Positions 8,063 to 17,754 are shown, counted from the first letter of the stretch. The stretch: DNA of 64,000 bases from JACDAN01 sp963802375 (GCA_963802375.1 CAWDIJ010000004.1:195528-259527), one strand, 5' to 3'. Made by a program: numbers and translations. Notes: generated by a model from the sequence alone, not told the origin.

Positions 8063-8640
8063 GGTCGAGAACCTCCTTCGCAATGTCGTGCACCGGCCGG
8101 TCGCCACTGAGTGCGACGACGCGCTGGGGGATAAAGACCGGCGAGCTGGCGGTAGCCGTTGTCCACGAGCGTCATGAATCCCTCGCCCTCCCGCTCGATC
8201 CGGTCGCGCGCGCCGCTCGACCGCTTCACGGCCTCGTCGACGTCGACCAAGAGCAGGAAGGTGATGTCCGGAAGGATGCCGCGGATCGCATCGAGGTTGA
8301 GCGCAAGCACGCGCTCGACCCCGAGGCCCCGCGCGATCCCCTGGTAGACGAGCGACGAGTCGAGGAACCGGTCGGACACGACCTCGGCGCCCTCGGCGAG
8401 CTTCGGGCCGATCACCTGGTCGACGAGCTCGGCTCGGGCCGCGGTGAAGAGCGCCGCCTCCGTCCACGGCGACATCGCGTCCCCGTCCAGGAGCAGGTCG
8501 CGGACCCGCTCGCCGAGCGGCGTCCCTCCCGGCTCGCGCGTCGCGACCACCTGGCGCCCTTCCTTCTCGAGCGCCTCGGCAAGGAGCTCGGCCTGCGTCG
8601 TCTTGCCCGAGCCGTCGAGCCCCTCGAAGGAGACGAACAT
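8034..8640 (-). CDS. tmk: Thymidylate kinase, frameshifted in this sequence
   Basis: dTMP kinase, dTMP + ATP to dTDP. Start ATG 8640 gives MFVSFEGLDGSGKTTQ with the P-loop, then TREPGGTPLGE, the DR motif in SDRFLDSSLVYQG, and the lid region near RSSGARDRIE. The frame breaks at a run of five C (8126-8130 on the plus strand as G). Removing one base restores the usual ending (LYPQRVVAL, then GDRPVHDIAKEVLDHV) and a TGA at 8036-8034. The gene is essential in other bacteria and otherwise intact, so a base-call error is the simplest explanation. No Shine-Dalgarno is visible before 8640. Confidence 0.9.
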
Positions 8641-8684
8641 GGCGGGAGGATAGTGCGGGGTCCAGGCGAACAAAGCCTCCGCCG

Positions 8685-9203
8685 ATGGACCAGTCGATGA
8701 GCATGCCGCAGCCCGAGACCCTGGCCCGTCCGTGGCGGACCGCGACGCTCATCGCAAGCACGGTTGCGGCAGTCGAGCTCGTCCTGATCCTGATCCTCGG
8801 CGTCGCGCTGCTCGGCCAGCCGCTGTCGGAACGGATGCGCGACACCGCGCAGCAGCGAAGCCTCGGGATCGAGACGCAGGCGAAGGCGAAGCCGAAGATC
8901 GGCAGCTCGAAGCCGCAGCTGGCGCGGGGCGAGACGAGCGTCATCGTCCTGAACGGAAACGGCGTGTCGGGCGCCGCGCACGTGACGGCCTCGAAGGTCG
9001 AGTCGCGCGGCTACTCGATCAACCACGTCGGCAACGCGAACCGGACGGACTTCACTCGCTCCGTGGTCATGTACCGGCCGGGCCACCGCGGCGAGGCGAT
9101 GAGACTCGCACGCGACCTGCGGATCAGGATCGTCGGCCCGCTGGACGGCATGCGGGTGCGCGACCTGATGGGCGCTCACGTCGCAGTCGTCGTCGGCTCC
9201 TAG
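8685..9203 (+). CDS. Membrane-anchored LytR_C domain protein
   Basis: 172 residues. A short cytoplasmic tail is followed by one membrane helix (about 20-43), a linker rich in Lys and Gln, and a C-terminal LytR/CpsA/Psr-C domain (about 80-172; SVIVLNGNGVSGAA, then the Val-Met-Tyr strand and ending VAVVVG). Such domains stand alone or follow the cell-wall polymer ligase domain; the ligase domain is absent here. It is presumably extracytoplasmic and linked to the envelope. Divergent from tmk with 44 bases between starts. Followed directly by the palindromic repeat. Confidence 0.8.
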   Translation: MDQSMSMPQPETLARPWRTATLIASTVAAVELVLILILGVALLGQPLSERMRDTAQQRSLGIETQAKAKPKIGSSKPQLARGETSVIVLNGNGVSGAAHVTASKVESRGYSINHVGNANRTDFTRSVVMYRPGHRGEAMRLARDLRIRIVGPLDGMRVRDLMGAHVAVVVGS

Positions 9204-9220
9204 CGCCAACCGAGAAAGCT

Positions 9221-9320
9221 CAAGTAACACTCTGTTACTTGCCGCCTGAAGCTCGGGACGACCACTCCCAGAGCGGGGTCGGCGGGCCGAACCGCACCTA
9301 GTAACACTCTGTTACTTGCC
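9221..9320. repeat. Roughly 100-bp dispersed repeat bounded by GTAACA palindromes, copy A
   Basis: Left boundary is a palindrome with nine-base arms (CAAGTAACA-CTC-TGTTACTTG, 9221-9241). The right boundary is a second one with seven-base arms (AGTAACA-CTC-TGTTACT, 9300-9316) followed by TGCC. The 58 bases between them match, with substitutions and small gaps, the inner part of the copy at 44001-44103 in the opposite orientation (GCC-T/C-GAAGC, then GGGA, then GGGG..CGGCG). It fills the space between the converging LytR_C and membrane protein genes. Family unknown to me. Confidence 0.8.
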
Positions 9321-11005
9321 TCAGAGGCGCCAGAAGAGGTAGCGGCCGTCGGGGCTCCGCTCGGGCTCGGTGCCGAGCACTCCTCGCAGGTCCGCCTCGG
9401 TCGCAACGCCGCCGTCCTGGTACCCGAGCCGGTCCACGGAGATCGCCCGCGAAGCCGCGCCTCGCGCGCGGCCGGGACGAGCTCCGCCGCCGGACGGGTC
9501 GCATACCGGCCCGACCAGTCCTCCGCCCGGCCGCGCATCGCGCCCCAGCTCCAGCGGAGGTCCGACGTGTGGAGATAGCCCTTCGCCGGCTCGTAGAGCG
9601 GGCGAAAGCTCAGCGGCGGCTCGGGGAAGGGCTCGTGCGGCAGGTTCACCAGCATCGCGCGCGCCGGTAACCGCCTTTCCATCGACCGATACCACGACTG
9701 GTCGGCGCGGTAGTCGGCCTCCAGGCCCGCATGCGGCGGGATGAAGAACGGCGAGGTCTGGTCGAGCGAGCCGAGCACGAGCAGCGCGGCGAGCAGCGCC
9801 CCGAAGCCGAGCGCGGGAAGCCGCGGCCGAAGCGACTCCAGCAACAGCCCCACCGCCAGGAGCGCGAAGAACGCGATGAAGATCGAGAGCCGGTTCCACG
9901 CGCGGATCTGGGGCCACCCAACCGCAAGGAGCGTCGAGAGCCCGCCCGTCGTCCCGACCAGAACAGCAACCAACGTCAAGGCCGCGAGGCCTCGATACCG
10001 CGAGATCACCTCTGGCCAAGCGCCCACGACGGCCAGCAACGCCACCGCCAGGAGCCACAGGAACCCGACGGACGCGATGAGACCGAGCGTCGCCGCCCGC
10101 CCCTCGTTCTGCGGGATCTGCTCGGTGTACTCCGCCTTCCTGGAAGCCAGCGCGTCGATCCGATGCCCGTCCACCGGCAGGAGCAGCTGCGTGAGCCGGA
10201 GGCTGTAGTTCTCGCTCTCGAACCAATAGCGCTTCGCGACCTCCTCGTTCGTCCCATGCTTCGCCCGGTAGACGATCGTGGGCGCCAGCTGGACGAGCGA
10301 GACGGCCAGGATCACGCCGACCACGAACGCCGCCGGGAGGAACGCCCGCCGGTCGCGCGCGGCGAGGAATCGCAGGATCGCAGCGACGGCGACGAGCAGG
10401 ACCGTGAACGCCGAGTAGTAGAACGATCCGGACGCCACGGCCACCAGCGCCGCCAGCCCGGCAGTCGCCAGCCCGATACGAGCACGGCCGTCCAGCACCG
10501 ACAGCGCGAGATACGCGCCGATCGGGACGACGTAGTACGCCGCCAGGAACAGGTGCACCTCTCCGCGCATGAAGTGGTACGGCGTGAGCGTGTAGAGCAG
10601 CGAGATCACGACTGCGACCTCCGGCCCCACGGCTAGGCGCCGGAGCACGAGGTAGGTCACGACTGCCGTCACCGGGAAGGTGAGGACGAAGAAGACGTTC
10701 ATCACGAGTGACGGGTCGTCGGTGAACAGGCCGGCGACCCAGAAGAACAGGACGTGCAGCGTGTCTCCGCTCAGCACCGGGTAGTCGTAGAGCTGCTGGC
10801 CCTCCGGAGCGCCGAGCCGCGGGTTCTCGTAGAACCAGCCGCGCTCCATCACGCTCTTGATCAGCATCAGGTTGAGCGTCCCGTCGCCGGAGTAGGAGAA
10901 CGGGACCCGGAAGTCCGCATCCCAGAGCCGGAGGAAGATCGTCGCGCCGACGCAGGAGAGGACGGCCGCGGCCGCCGCGTAGGCCGCCTCCCGCCGGGTG
11001 CTCAA
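9321..11005 (-). CDS. Large multi-membrane protein, glycan-related (GT-C-like), frameshifted near the end
   Basis: About 560 residues with 10-12 membrane helices. The first helix is followed by a long periplasmic-type loop (DFRVPFSYSGDG), as in integral membrane glycosyltransferases of GT-C type. It is a paralogue of the protein at 51933-54220, sharing GAPEGQQLYD/GAPFGQELHD, TPYHFMRGE/APYHFERGE and IRAWNRLSIFIAFF/IRGWNRISIFIAFF. TTG start at 11005 overlaps the upstream stop (TTGA). Two apparent extra bases, at 9444 and 9457, shift the last 50 codons; correcting them gives GFAGISVDRLGYQDGG and a TGA at 9323-9321. Donor and acceptor are unknown. Confidence 0.8.
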
Positions 11006-12929
11006 ATGCCGAGCCTGCCGAGCACTGGATCAGACGGGCCCCAGCGATCCAGCTCGCGCGATCGCAGCAGGTGCCGGATTCCCCACTCGCGCAGCCCCGC
11101 GTCGAGCTCGAAGCGCCCGAGCTCGAACCAGGTCCGCGAGTTCTCCGGCTGGAGCTCGACGGCCCGGATGTAGAGATCGAGCGCGTCGCCGTCGTTCCCG
11201 CGCGCCTCCTCGGCGACGGCCTGGGCGAAGATCGGCTCGACCGCGAGCGGGTTCAGCGAGCGAGCCCGGCGCGCATCGGAGACAGCGCCGTCGGGGTCAC
11301 GCTGCTCGAGCGCCACGTAGGCATCGGCCACCTTCCTGCTCGCGAGCCAAGGCGACGCCAACGACCCGAGCACGGCGAGGCCCAGCACGACCACACCGGC
11401 CGCGAAGAACGGCTCGCGAACCGCTTCGACCGCCGGCCGCGCAGCGCCGATCAGCACGCCGAGCACGAGGAACAGCGGCGCCGAGACGCCGACGAAGTCC
11501 CAGTCGTAGTCGATGACCGCATGCGCGAGGTAGGCGAGCGCGACGACCGCAAGCGCCAGACCCGCCGCAGCCTCCGGCTCCTCCAGCCGCCTGAGAGCGC
11601 GAACGATCGCAAACGCCGCCGCTAGGCCCGCCCCGGCAGCGAGCAAGAAGCCGACCAGCCCCGTCTCGGCGAGGAACTGCAACGGGACGTTGTGCGGCTC
11701 CGTCGCAACCGTCGTGTTCGTCCTGAGCGGCCTCCGCGCGAGCGAGAAGGTCCCGGCACCGGTTCCCGCCACCGGGTTGTCCTCCCAGAGCTGCCATGCC
11801 TCGTTCCACCAGGTCCAGCGGCTGTTCGAGCCGAAATCCCTGAGCCGCTCCGGGCCGGAGCCGGCGGACGTGACGGGGTTCGTGAACTCCCGGTAGCTGT
11901 CCCGCGCGCGATCGATCGGATCGGCGACGAAGAAGGCGAGGACGACCAGCGCAGACCGGGACGAGGGCGAGTGCGGCGACGGTCCGCCGCGAGAGCCGGA
12001 CCGCAACCCGGGGCCGCCACCGATCCTCGTGCTTCACGCCGAGGTACGCGAGCCCGGCGACCACCGAGCCCGCAAGCAGTAGGCCGATCGCGAACCAGAG
12101 CCCGGCGTCGAGCCGCTCGTCGTACGGGCGACCGTCCTCCACGAGCCCAGGTTGGCCGAACGCCCAGATCGACAGCAGCACGGCCGGCACGAGTGCCGAC
12201 CAGGAGCGCTGCGGCCGCCTCGACCCGCCTCCGAGTGAGCGCGATGTACGCAGCAGGCGCGAGCAGCGCGACGACCACGCCGCCGCGCGAGTAGGTGAGC
12301 AGGACCACAACGACGGCGGCGAAGGCCAGGACCACCGCCGCCACGCGCAGGAGCCGGTGATGCTCCCGCCGGACCGCCGCCCAGAGCGCGAGCGGCAGCG
12401 TCATCGCACCCACGAGCGCCAAGGCGTTCCAGTAGTCCAGCGGCTCGCGCAGCCGGGCGATCCGCTCACCGTCCGGGACGAGGTTCGGGATCACCTTGCC
12501 GGCGAGCGCCCACAGGAGCGCCGCTCCGAACAGCCCGAGCAGCGCAAGCGCCACCATCCGCACCGGACGTGGCGAGGCAGCGGCGACCAGCATGCCCAGC
12601 ACCGCGAACGCGAAATAAACGATTCCGCGGTTGAAGTACTCCCACGAGCGGTCGGGCTGCACCGACCACACGATCGAGAGCCCGTTCCAGAGGACGAACC
12701 AGCCGAGGAGCGCCAGGAACGCGATCCCGAACCCGTCCAGCCTCGGAAACGCCACAACATCGAGGAGCACGAGCGCGACCCCGACGGCGGCGGCCAGCAC
12801 CGCCAACCCGCCGATCCAGACGAGCGGCGGATAAGTCGAGCCGTCGCCGAAGAAGAGCGCCAGCGCCGCGACCACGGCCGTTGCGCCGACCAGCAGGGCC
12901 CCGGCGGAACGTGGGAGGCCCCGTGGCAT
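11002..12929 (-). CDS. O-antigen ligase-like membrane protein with C-terminal TPR, two frameshifts
   Basis: About 640 residues read through three frames. The N-terminal part has about ten hydrophobic helices and the family's periplasmic loop region with NSRWTWWNEAWQLWEDNPVAGTGAGTF-type residues (the Wzy/WaaL signature GxGxGTF). The C-terminal 120 residues form a TPR region (DAYVALEQRDPDGAV, RSLNPLAVEPIF, AVELQPENSRTWFELG). It should join or polymerise glycan repeats on the outer face of the membrane. Single extra bases near 12200 and 11953 break the frame. Start taken as ATG 12929; GTG 12947 is also possible. The stop overlaps the next start (TTGA), so the two membrane proteins are coupled. 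Confidence 0.82.
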
Positions 12930-13031
12930 TGGCCGCGAAGCTAACACCCGCCTAGGACTATCGTCTCTATCTAACAAAGCGTTTACATACGGTTGAGCTT
13001 GTGTTCACCCCAGAGGGGGAAACTGCACGCG

Positions 13032-13553
13032 ATGGTCCGCCCGACGGCCTTTCTCATCTTGCTTGCCTGCGGTGCGGGGATTCTCGCAACTGCATCTCCC
13101 GCCCTCGCCGCCAAGCCGCCCTGCTGGAAGCAGGTCGTGAACGACTGGTCGCAGGACGGGAGCATCGACGGCGCCTACTCGGCCAAGTGCATCGACGAGG
13201 CGCTCGCCAAGGTGCCCGAGGACATCCGCGCCTACAGCGACTTCGAGGAGCAGGCCAAGGCCGCGCGCCTCGCCGCCGGCCGCGCCCTCCAGAGCTCGGG
13301 CGGCTCAGGCGGCTCGGGCGACAGTACCGACGAGGAGAGCGATGACGACGCGGCCGTCGTCAAGCCGCGCGAGCCGGACACCGGCCCGAAGGACGAGACG
13401 CTGATCCAGTCGGCGCTCGGCACGAACGGCAACAACGCGGACTCCGTCCCGCTGCCGCTCCTGATTCTGCTTGGCCTCGCCGGCGTCCTGCTCGCCGCCG
13501 GCGCCTTCGGATTCGGCGCCCGCAAGCTGCGCGCCCACCGCGCGCCACGCTGA
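13032..13553 (+). CDS. Exported protein with C-terminal membrane anchor, unknown function
   Basis: 173 residues from ATG 13032. It has a Sec signal peptide (residues 1-26, ending ALAA), a middle part with two cysteines (PPCWKQ and SAKC, a possible disulfide), a Gly/Ser and acidic low-complexity linker, and a C-terminal hydrophobic helix (LPLLILLGLAGVLLAAGAFGF) followed by Arg/Lys/His. That layout suggests an envelope protein tethered from outside. An upstream in-frame start at 12993 would spoil the signal peptide. Family not recognised. It diverges from the O-antigen ligase-like gene. Confidence 0.7.
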   Translation: MVRPTAFLILLACGAGILATASPALAAKPPCWKQVVNDWSQDGSIDGAYSAKCIDEALAKVPEDIRAYSDFEEQAKAARLAAGRALQSSGGSGGSGDSTDEESDDDAAVVKPREPDTGPKDETLIQSALGTNGNNADSVPLPLLILLGLAGVLLAAGAFGFGARKLRAHRAPR

Positions 13554-13665
13554 CCCAGCCGTTCCGTCCGACCCGCCTCCTAATCTGGCTGGTCCGCCTC
13601 GGCGCGACCTCCGCGACGAAGGCGCACGAAACTACGATGTAGGACTAGCCCGAGGAGGGTCCAGC

Positions 13666-16419
13666 ATGGCGTCCGCCGAGAAGCTCCAGACAGAGAACAC
13701 CGTCGTCGACGAGGAGTCCAGCCTCGGCGTCAAACGCCACTTCACGATCCCCGGCCGCGACCCGTTCGAGGAGATCGAGTGGGAGATCCGCGACGCGTTC
13801 ATCCCCGGCAAGGACAAGCCGGCGTTCGAGCAGAAGGACGTCGAGTTCCCGAAGTTCTGGTCGCAGACGGCCACGAACATCGTCGCGCAGAAGTACTTCC
13901 GCGGGCGCCTGGGCTCGCCCGAGCGGGAGACGAGCGTGAAGCAGATGATCGGCCGCGTCGTCGACACGATCGGCCGCTGGGGCCGCGACGGCGGCTACTT
14001 CGCCGACGAGGACGAGGCGCTGGCTTTCGAGGACGAGCTCAAGGCGATCCTCGTCAACCAGCTCGCCGCCTTCAACTCGCCGGTCTGGTTCAACGTCGGG
14101 TTCGAGGAGAAGCCGCAGTGCTCGGCCTGCTTCATCCTCTCGATCGACGACTCGATGGAGTCGATCCTCGACTGGATCCGCCGCGAGGGCGTCATCTTCC
14201 GCGGCGGCTCGGGCTCGGGCGTGAACCTCTCGACGCTGCGCTCCTCCAAGGAGCAGCTCTCGAAGGGCGGGCACGCCTCCGGGCCGGTCAGCTTCATGCG
14301 GGGCGCCGACGCCTCGGCGGGGACGATCAAGTCCGGCGGCAAGACGCGGCGCGCCGCGAAGATGGTCGTGCTCGACGTCGACCACCCCGACATCGAGGAG
14401 TTCATCTGGTGCAAGGCGCGCGAGGAGGAGAAGGCGCGCGTGCTCGAGGCGGCCGGCTACGACATGTCGCTCGACTCGGCCGACTGGAGCTCGATCCAGT
14501 ACCAGAACGCCAACAACTCGGTGCGTGTGACGGACGGCTTCATGGAGGCGGTCGAGTCGGACGCCGACTGGAACCTGACGGCCCGCACGGACGGGGCCGT
14601 CCTGGACACGGTTCCTGCGCGCAAGCTTCTGCTCGACATGGCCGAGGCCGCCTGGCGCTGCGCCGATCCCGGCGTCCAGTACGACACGACGATCAACTCG
14701 TGGCACACGCTGCCGAACACGGGCCGGATCAACGCGTCCAACCCGTGCTCGGAGTACATGTCGATCGACGACTCGGCGTGCAACCTCGCCTCGCTGAACC
14801 TCCTCAAGTTCCGGCGTGAGGACGGCGAGCTCGACGTCGAGGCGTTCGAGCACGCGGTCGACGTCGTCTTCCTGGCGCAAGAGATCCTCGTCGGCTACTC
14901 GAGCTATCCGACCCCCGAGATCGAGGCGAACGCGAAGGCGTACCGCCAGCTCGGGCTCGGCTACGCGAACCTCGGCGCGCTGCTGATGGCACGGGGGCTC
15001 GCGTACGACTCCGACGAGGGCCGGGCGTACGCAGCAGCGATCACGGCGCTGATGACCGGCCGTGCCTACCGCAAGTCGGCGGAGATCGCGAAGCGGATGG
15101 GCCCGTTCGAGGGCTACCGGCCGAATGCCGCTGCGATGATCGGCGTGATCGCCAAGCACCGGGCGGCGTGCGGGAACATCGAGCACTCCGACTCCGTGCC
15201 GGCCGATCTGCTCGGCCACTGCCGCCAGGCGTGGGACGAGGCGCTCGATCTCGGCGAGGTCGCCGGCTACCGGAACGCGCAGGCGACCGTGCTGGCTCCG
15301 ACCGGGACGATCAGCTTCATGATGGATTGCGACACCACGGGCGTCGAGCCGGACTTCTCGCTCGTGAAGTCGAAGAAGCTCGTCGGCGGCGGCGAGATCA
15401 CGATCGTCAACCGCACGGTGCCGATGGCGCTCGACAAGCTCGGCTACTCGCCGGACGAGTCAGCCGAGGTCGCCGCGTACATCGAAGAGAAGAACTCCGT
15501 CGTCGGCGCGCCGTACGTCAAGACCGATCACTACCCGGTCTTCGACTGCGCGATCGGCGAGCGTGCGATCCACTACATGGGCCACGTGAAGATGATGGGC
15601 GCGACGCAGCCGTTCATCTCGGGCGCGATCTCGAAGACCGTGAACCTGCCGGAGCAGGCGACGGTCGAGGAGGTCGCCGGGCTCTTCAGCGACTCGTGGA
15701 AGCTCGGCGTGAAGGCGATCGCGATCTACCGCGACAACTGCAAGGTCGCGCAGCCGCTGTCCGGGAAGTCGGACAAGGCGGAGGCGACGCCGCTGGTCGG
15801 GATCTCGCCGGCCGCGCTGATGGCCGGGAAGCCGCAGCGCCGGCGCCTGCCGCTGGATCGCACCGAGGTCGGCCGGAAGTTCCAGGTGGGCGACTACGAG
15901 GGCTACATCCACGTCGGGCTGTACGAGGACGGCACGCCGGGCGACATCTTCGTGGACATCGCGAAGGACGGGACGACGCTCCAGGGCCTGATGAACTCGC
16001 TGATGATTGCGGTCTCGATGGGCCTGCAGTACGGCGTCCCGCCGGAGGTCTACGTCTCGAAGCTCTCCCATATGCGCTTCGAGCCGAGCGGGATGACGAA
16101 CGACGAGGACATCCGCATCGCGAAGTCGATCGTCGACTACATCTTCCGCTGGTTCGGCAAGAAGTTCCTGACCGTCGAGCAGCAGGAGGAGGTCGGGATC
16201 CTCTCGACCGAGGTGAAGGCGCGCATGGCGGCGAACTACGCCAACGGCGGCACGGCTCCCGCGTCGCCCGCCACGGCAGAGCCGCCGGCCCCGGGCCAGA
16301 CGGCGCTGTTCAACGCTCACGACGACGCAGTCGAGTGCGCGAGGTGCGGCGGCCGGATGATCCGAACGGGCAGCTGCTACACGTGTCGAGACTGCGGCAC
16401 GAACACCGGCTGTAGCTAG
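13666..16419 (+). CDS. nrdJ: Adenosylcobalamin-dependent (class II) ribonucleoside-diphosphate reductase
   Basis: 917 residues, ATG 13666 with GAGGAGGG just upstream. It reduces ribonucleotides to deoxyribonucleotides using a cobalamin-generated thiyl radical. Visible family features: FNSPVWFNVG, the first active-site cysteine in QCSACFILS, the NPCSEYMSIDDSACNL loop with catalytic Cys and Glu, LAPTGTISFMMDCDTTG, and a C-terminal cysteine tail (CARCGG, then CYTCRDCGTNTGC) that resembles a zinc ribbon or reductant relay. Length is normal for class II enzymes of actinobacteria. It stands alone between two intergenic gaps and is followed by a terminator. No cobalamin riboswitch is evident in the 112-base leader. 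Confidence 0.96.
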   Translation: MASAEKLQTENTVVDEESSLGVKRHFTIPGRDPFEEIEWEIRDAFIPGKDKPAFEQKDVEFPKFWSQTATNIVAQKYFRGRLGSPERETSVKQMIGRVVDTIGRWGRDGGYFADEDEALAFEDELKAILVNQLAAFNSPVWFNVGFEEKPQCSACFILSIDDSMESILDWIRREGVIFRGGSGSGVNLSTLRSSKEQLSKGGHASGPVSFMRGADASAGTIKSGGKTRRAAKMVVLDVDHPDIEEFIWCKAREEEKARVLEAAGYDMSLDSADWSSIQYQNANNSVRVTDGFMEAVESDADWNLTARTDGAVLDTVPARKLLLDMAEAAWRCADPGVQYDTTINSWHTLPNTGRINASNPCSEYMSIDDSACNLASLNLLKFRREDGELDVEAFEHAVDVVFLAQEILVGYSSYPTPEIEANAKAYRQLGLGYANLGALLMARGLAYDSDEGRAYAAAITALMTGRAYRKSAEIAKRMGPFEGYRPNAAAMIGVIAKHRAACGNIEHSDSVPADLLGHCRQAWDEALDLGEVAGYRNAQATVLAPTGTISFMMDCDTTGVEPDFSLVKSKKLVGGGEITIVNRTVPMALDKLGYSPDESAEVAAYIEEKNSVVGAPYVKTDHYPVFDCAIGERAIHYMGHVKMMGATQPFISGAISKTVNLPEQATVEEVAGLFSDSWKLGVKAIAIYRDNCKVAQPLSGKSDKAEATPLVGISPAALMAGKPQRRRLPLDRTEVGRKFQVGDYEGYIHVGLYEDGTPGDIFVDIAKDGTTLQGLMNSLMIAVSMGLQYGVPPEVYVSKLSHMRFEPSGMTNDEDIRIAKSIVDYIFRWFGKKFLTVEQQEEVGILSTEVKARMAANYANGGTAPASPATAEPPAPGQTALFNAHDDAVECARCGGRMIRTGSCYTCRDCGTNTGCS

Positions 16420-16442
16420 GACAGGCCGTAACAGGAGTGCCT

Positions 16443-16470
16443 GAGGCCTCGCTCGTGCGAGGCCTCTTCG
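16443..16470 (+). terminator. Intrinsic terminator after nrdJ
   Basis: Perfect nine-base stem GAGGCCTCG / CGAGGCCTC with loop CTCGTG, followed by a short T-containing tail (TTCGTGTT). It lies 23 bases after the nrdJ stop. Confidence 0.75.
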
Positions 16471-16576
16471 TGTTCTACTACTCGAACTTCCCCGCGAGGC
16501 GCCAGTAGTCGTCAGGCGATGTGACGGCGGCTACGATCGACGTTTCGCACCGACGCGCGCTATACGGAGGTATCGG

Positions 16577-17215
16577 ATGAACGACAAGCCGAACTGGCAG
16601 GCCGCGCACCTCGACGACATCGAGCGGCGTGGCAGAGATATTCCGGTGCGCGAGCACCTCGGGATCCACGCATTCGGAATCAACGCCTACACGCCCGGCG
16701 AGGACGGCACGCTGATCAACGAGCACGACGAGGCCGGGTCGGGCCAGGAGGAGTTGTACATCGTGCTCGACGGGAAGGCGACCTTCGAGGTCGACGGCGA
16801 GACGGTCGACGCGCCGCCAGGAACACTCGTGTTCGTCGGGCCGGAGTCGCGGCGGAAGGCGACCGGAGACGGAACCCTCCTCGCTGTCGGCGCTACACCC
16901 GGCGAGGCGTACCAGGGGGTGGACTGGGGTGAGGCGTGGCCGTTCCACAGAGACTCCATGACGGCCTACGGCGAACAGCGTTACGCCGACGCGCTCGATG
17001 CGGTCCGCGGTGGCCTCGAGCACATGCCGGACCACGCGGGTTTGCATTACAACTACGCGTGCTTCGCAACGCTCGCAGGCGAAACCGGCGAGGACACGTT
17101 CGTCCACCTCCGGCGGTCCGTCGAACTGTTCCCGCGGTTCCGCGAGGACGCGCGCAGAGACGACGACTTCGCCGCCCTACGCGACGACCCGCGGTTCGAG
17201 CAGGCCCTTCGCTGA
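16577..17215 (+). CDS. Cupin domain protein with C-terminal TPR-like region
   Basis: 212 residues; CGGAGGT sits six bases before ATG 16577. Residues 25-118 form a single cupin barrel: the first motif has an EHDEAGSGQEELYIVLDG stretch with His, Glu and Gln/Glu ligand candidates, and the second has APPGTLVFVGP. Residues 125-212 are helical with two repeat-like units (YADALDAVRGGLEHMPDHAGLHYNY, then ETGEDTFVHLRRSVEL). A small-molecule sensor or enzyme is likely, but the metal and substrate cannot be read. It is alone on its strand and ends 176 bases before the padR start; that gap holds a small GTAGG/CCTAC hairpin near 17298. Confidence 0.8.
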   Translation: MNDKPNWQAAHLDDIERRGRDIPVREHLGIHAFGINAYTPGEDGTLINEHDEAGSGQEELYIVLDGKATFEVDGETVDAPPGTLVFVGPESRRKATGDGTLLAVGATPGEAYQGVDWGEAWPFHRDSMTAYGEQRYADALDAVRGGLEHMPDHAGLHYNYACFATLAGETGEDTFVHLRRSVELFPRFREDARRDDDFAALRDDPRFEQALR

Positions 17216-17356
17216 GCGCAGGTCTCTTCGACGAGCTGAGGCGCCAAGGTCTGCCCGACTTCCCGCGCTGTAGATCCAAGCTGGTGTGACCCCGTTGTAG
17301 GGCGCGGCCTACGCGCTTCCGTTTCAACGCCTTGCGGTTCTCTGTACCTTGTGCTT

Positions 17357-17366
17357 CTATGCATAG
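17357..17366. promoter_or_regulatory. Palindrome CTATGCATAG in padR promoter
   Basis: A perfect ten-base palindrome, A/T-rich against a G/C-rich background, 25 bases before the padR start and overlapping a plausible -10 (TATGCAT). PadR proteins usually repress their own promoters through ATGnAT-type dyads, so autoregulation is inferred from position. Confidence 0.45.
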
Positions 17367-17391
17367 TACTTCGACCCGTGGAAGGGTGGCC

Positions 17392-17754
17392 ATGCACATC
17401 GACAAGGACCTAGTCGCGGCCGCGGCGACACCGCTCGTGCTCGCAATCCTGGCGGAGGGTGAGAATTACGGCTACGCCATCCTCAAGCGGGTGCGTGCTC
17501 TTTCCGCGGGTGAGCTCGAGTGGACCGACGGGATGCTCTACCCGTTGCTCCATCGCCTCGATCGGCTCGGGCACGTGACGACGGAGTGGCGCACGTCGCC
17601 TGAAGGGCGTCGCCGCAAGTACTACTCGGTCACCGACGACGGACGAAAAGCACTTGCAGAGCAGCGTCGGCAGTGGGAGACGATCACCCGTGCGCTGAAC
17701 GACGTCTGGCCGGGCTCGGGTGTGCTGATGACGGCGCTCGGCGAGACTCAGTGA
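17392..17754 (+). CDS. PadR family transcriptional regulator
   Basis: 120 residues. Winged-helix DNA-binding domain (residues 8-80) with the family signatures PLVLAILAEGENYGYAILKR, WTDGMLYPLLHRLDRLG and GRRRKYYSVTDDGRKAL, then a short C-terminal dimerisation helix. Such regulators repress a neighbouring membrane gene. Start ATG 17392 is preceded by GAAGGG. The stop TGA overlaps the ATG of the HAAS membrane protein by one base, so the pair is co-translated. Confidence 0.93.
   Translation: MHIDKDLVAAAATPLVLAILAEGENYGYAILKRVRALSAGELEWTDGMLYPLLHRLDRLGHVTTEWRTSPEGRRRKYYSVTDDGRKALAEQRRQWETITRALNDVWPGSGVLMTALGETQ

Noticed and set aside
8034..8640. tmk as a true pseudogene
   Set aside because: One extra C in a run of five, with normal sequence on both sides and a natural stop after correction; dTMP kinase is essential, so error is more likely.
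13554..13665. Cobalamin riboswitch before nrdJ
   Set aside because: Expected for some cobalamin enzymes, but the leader is only 112 bases and I see no B12 box or the required stems.
13645..15219. Minus-strand frame of 524 codons
   Set aside because: Antisense to nrdJ, composition typical of a shadow frame, no ribosome site.
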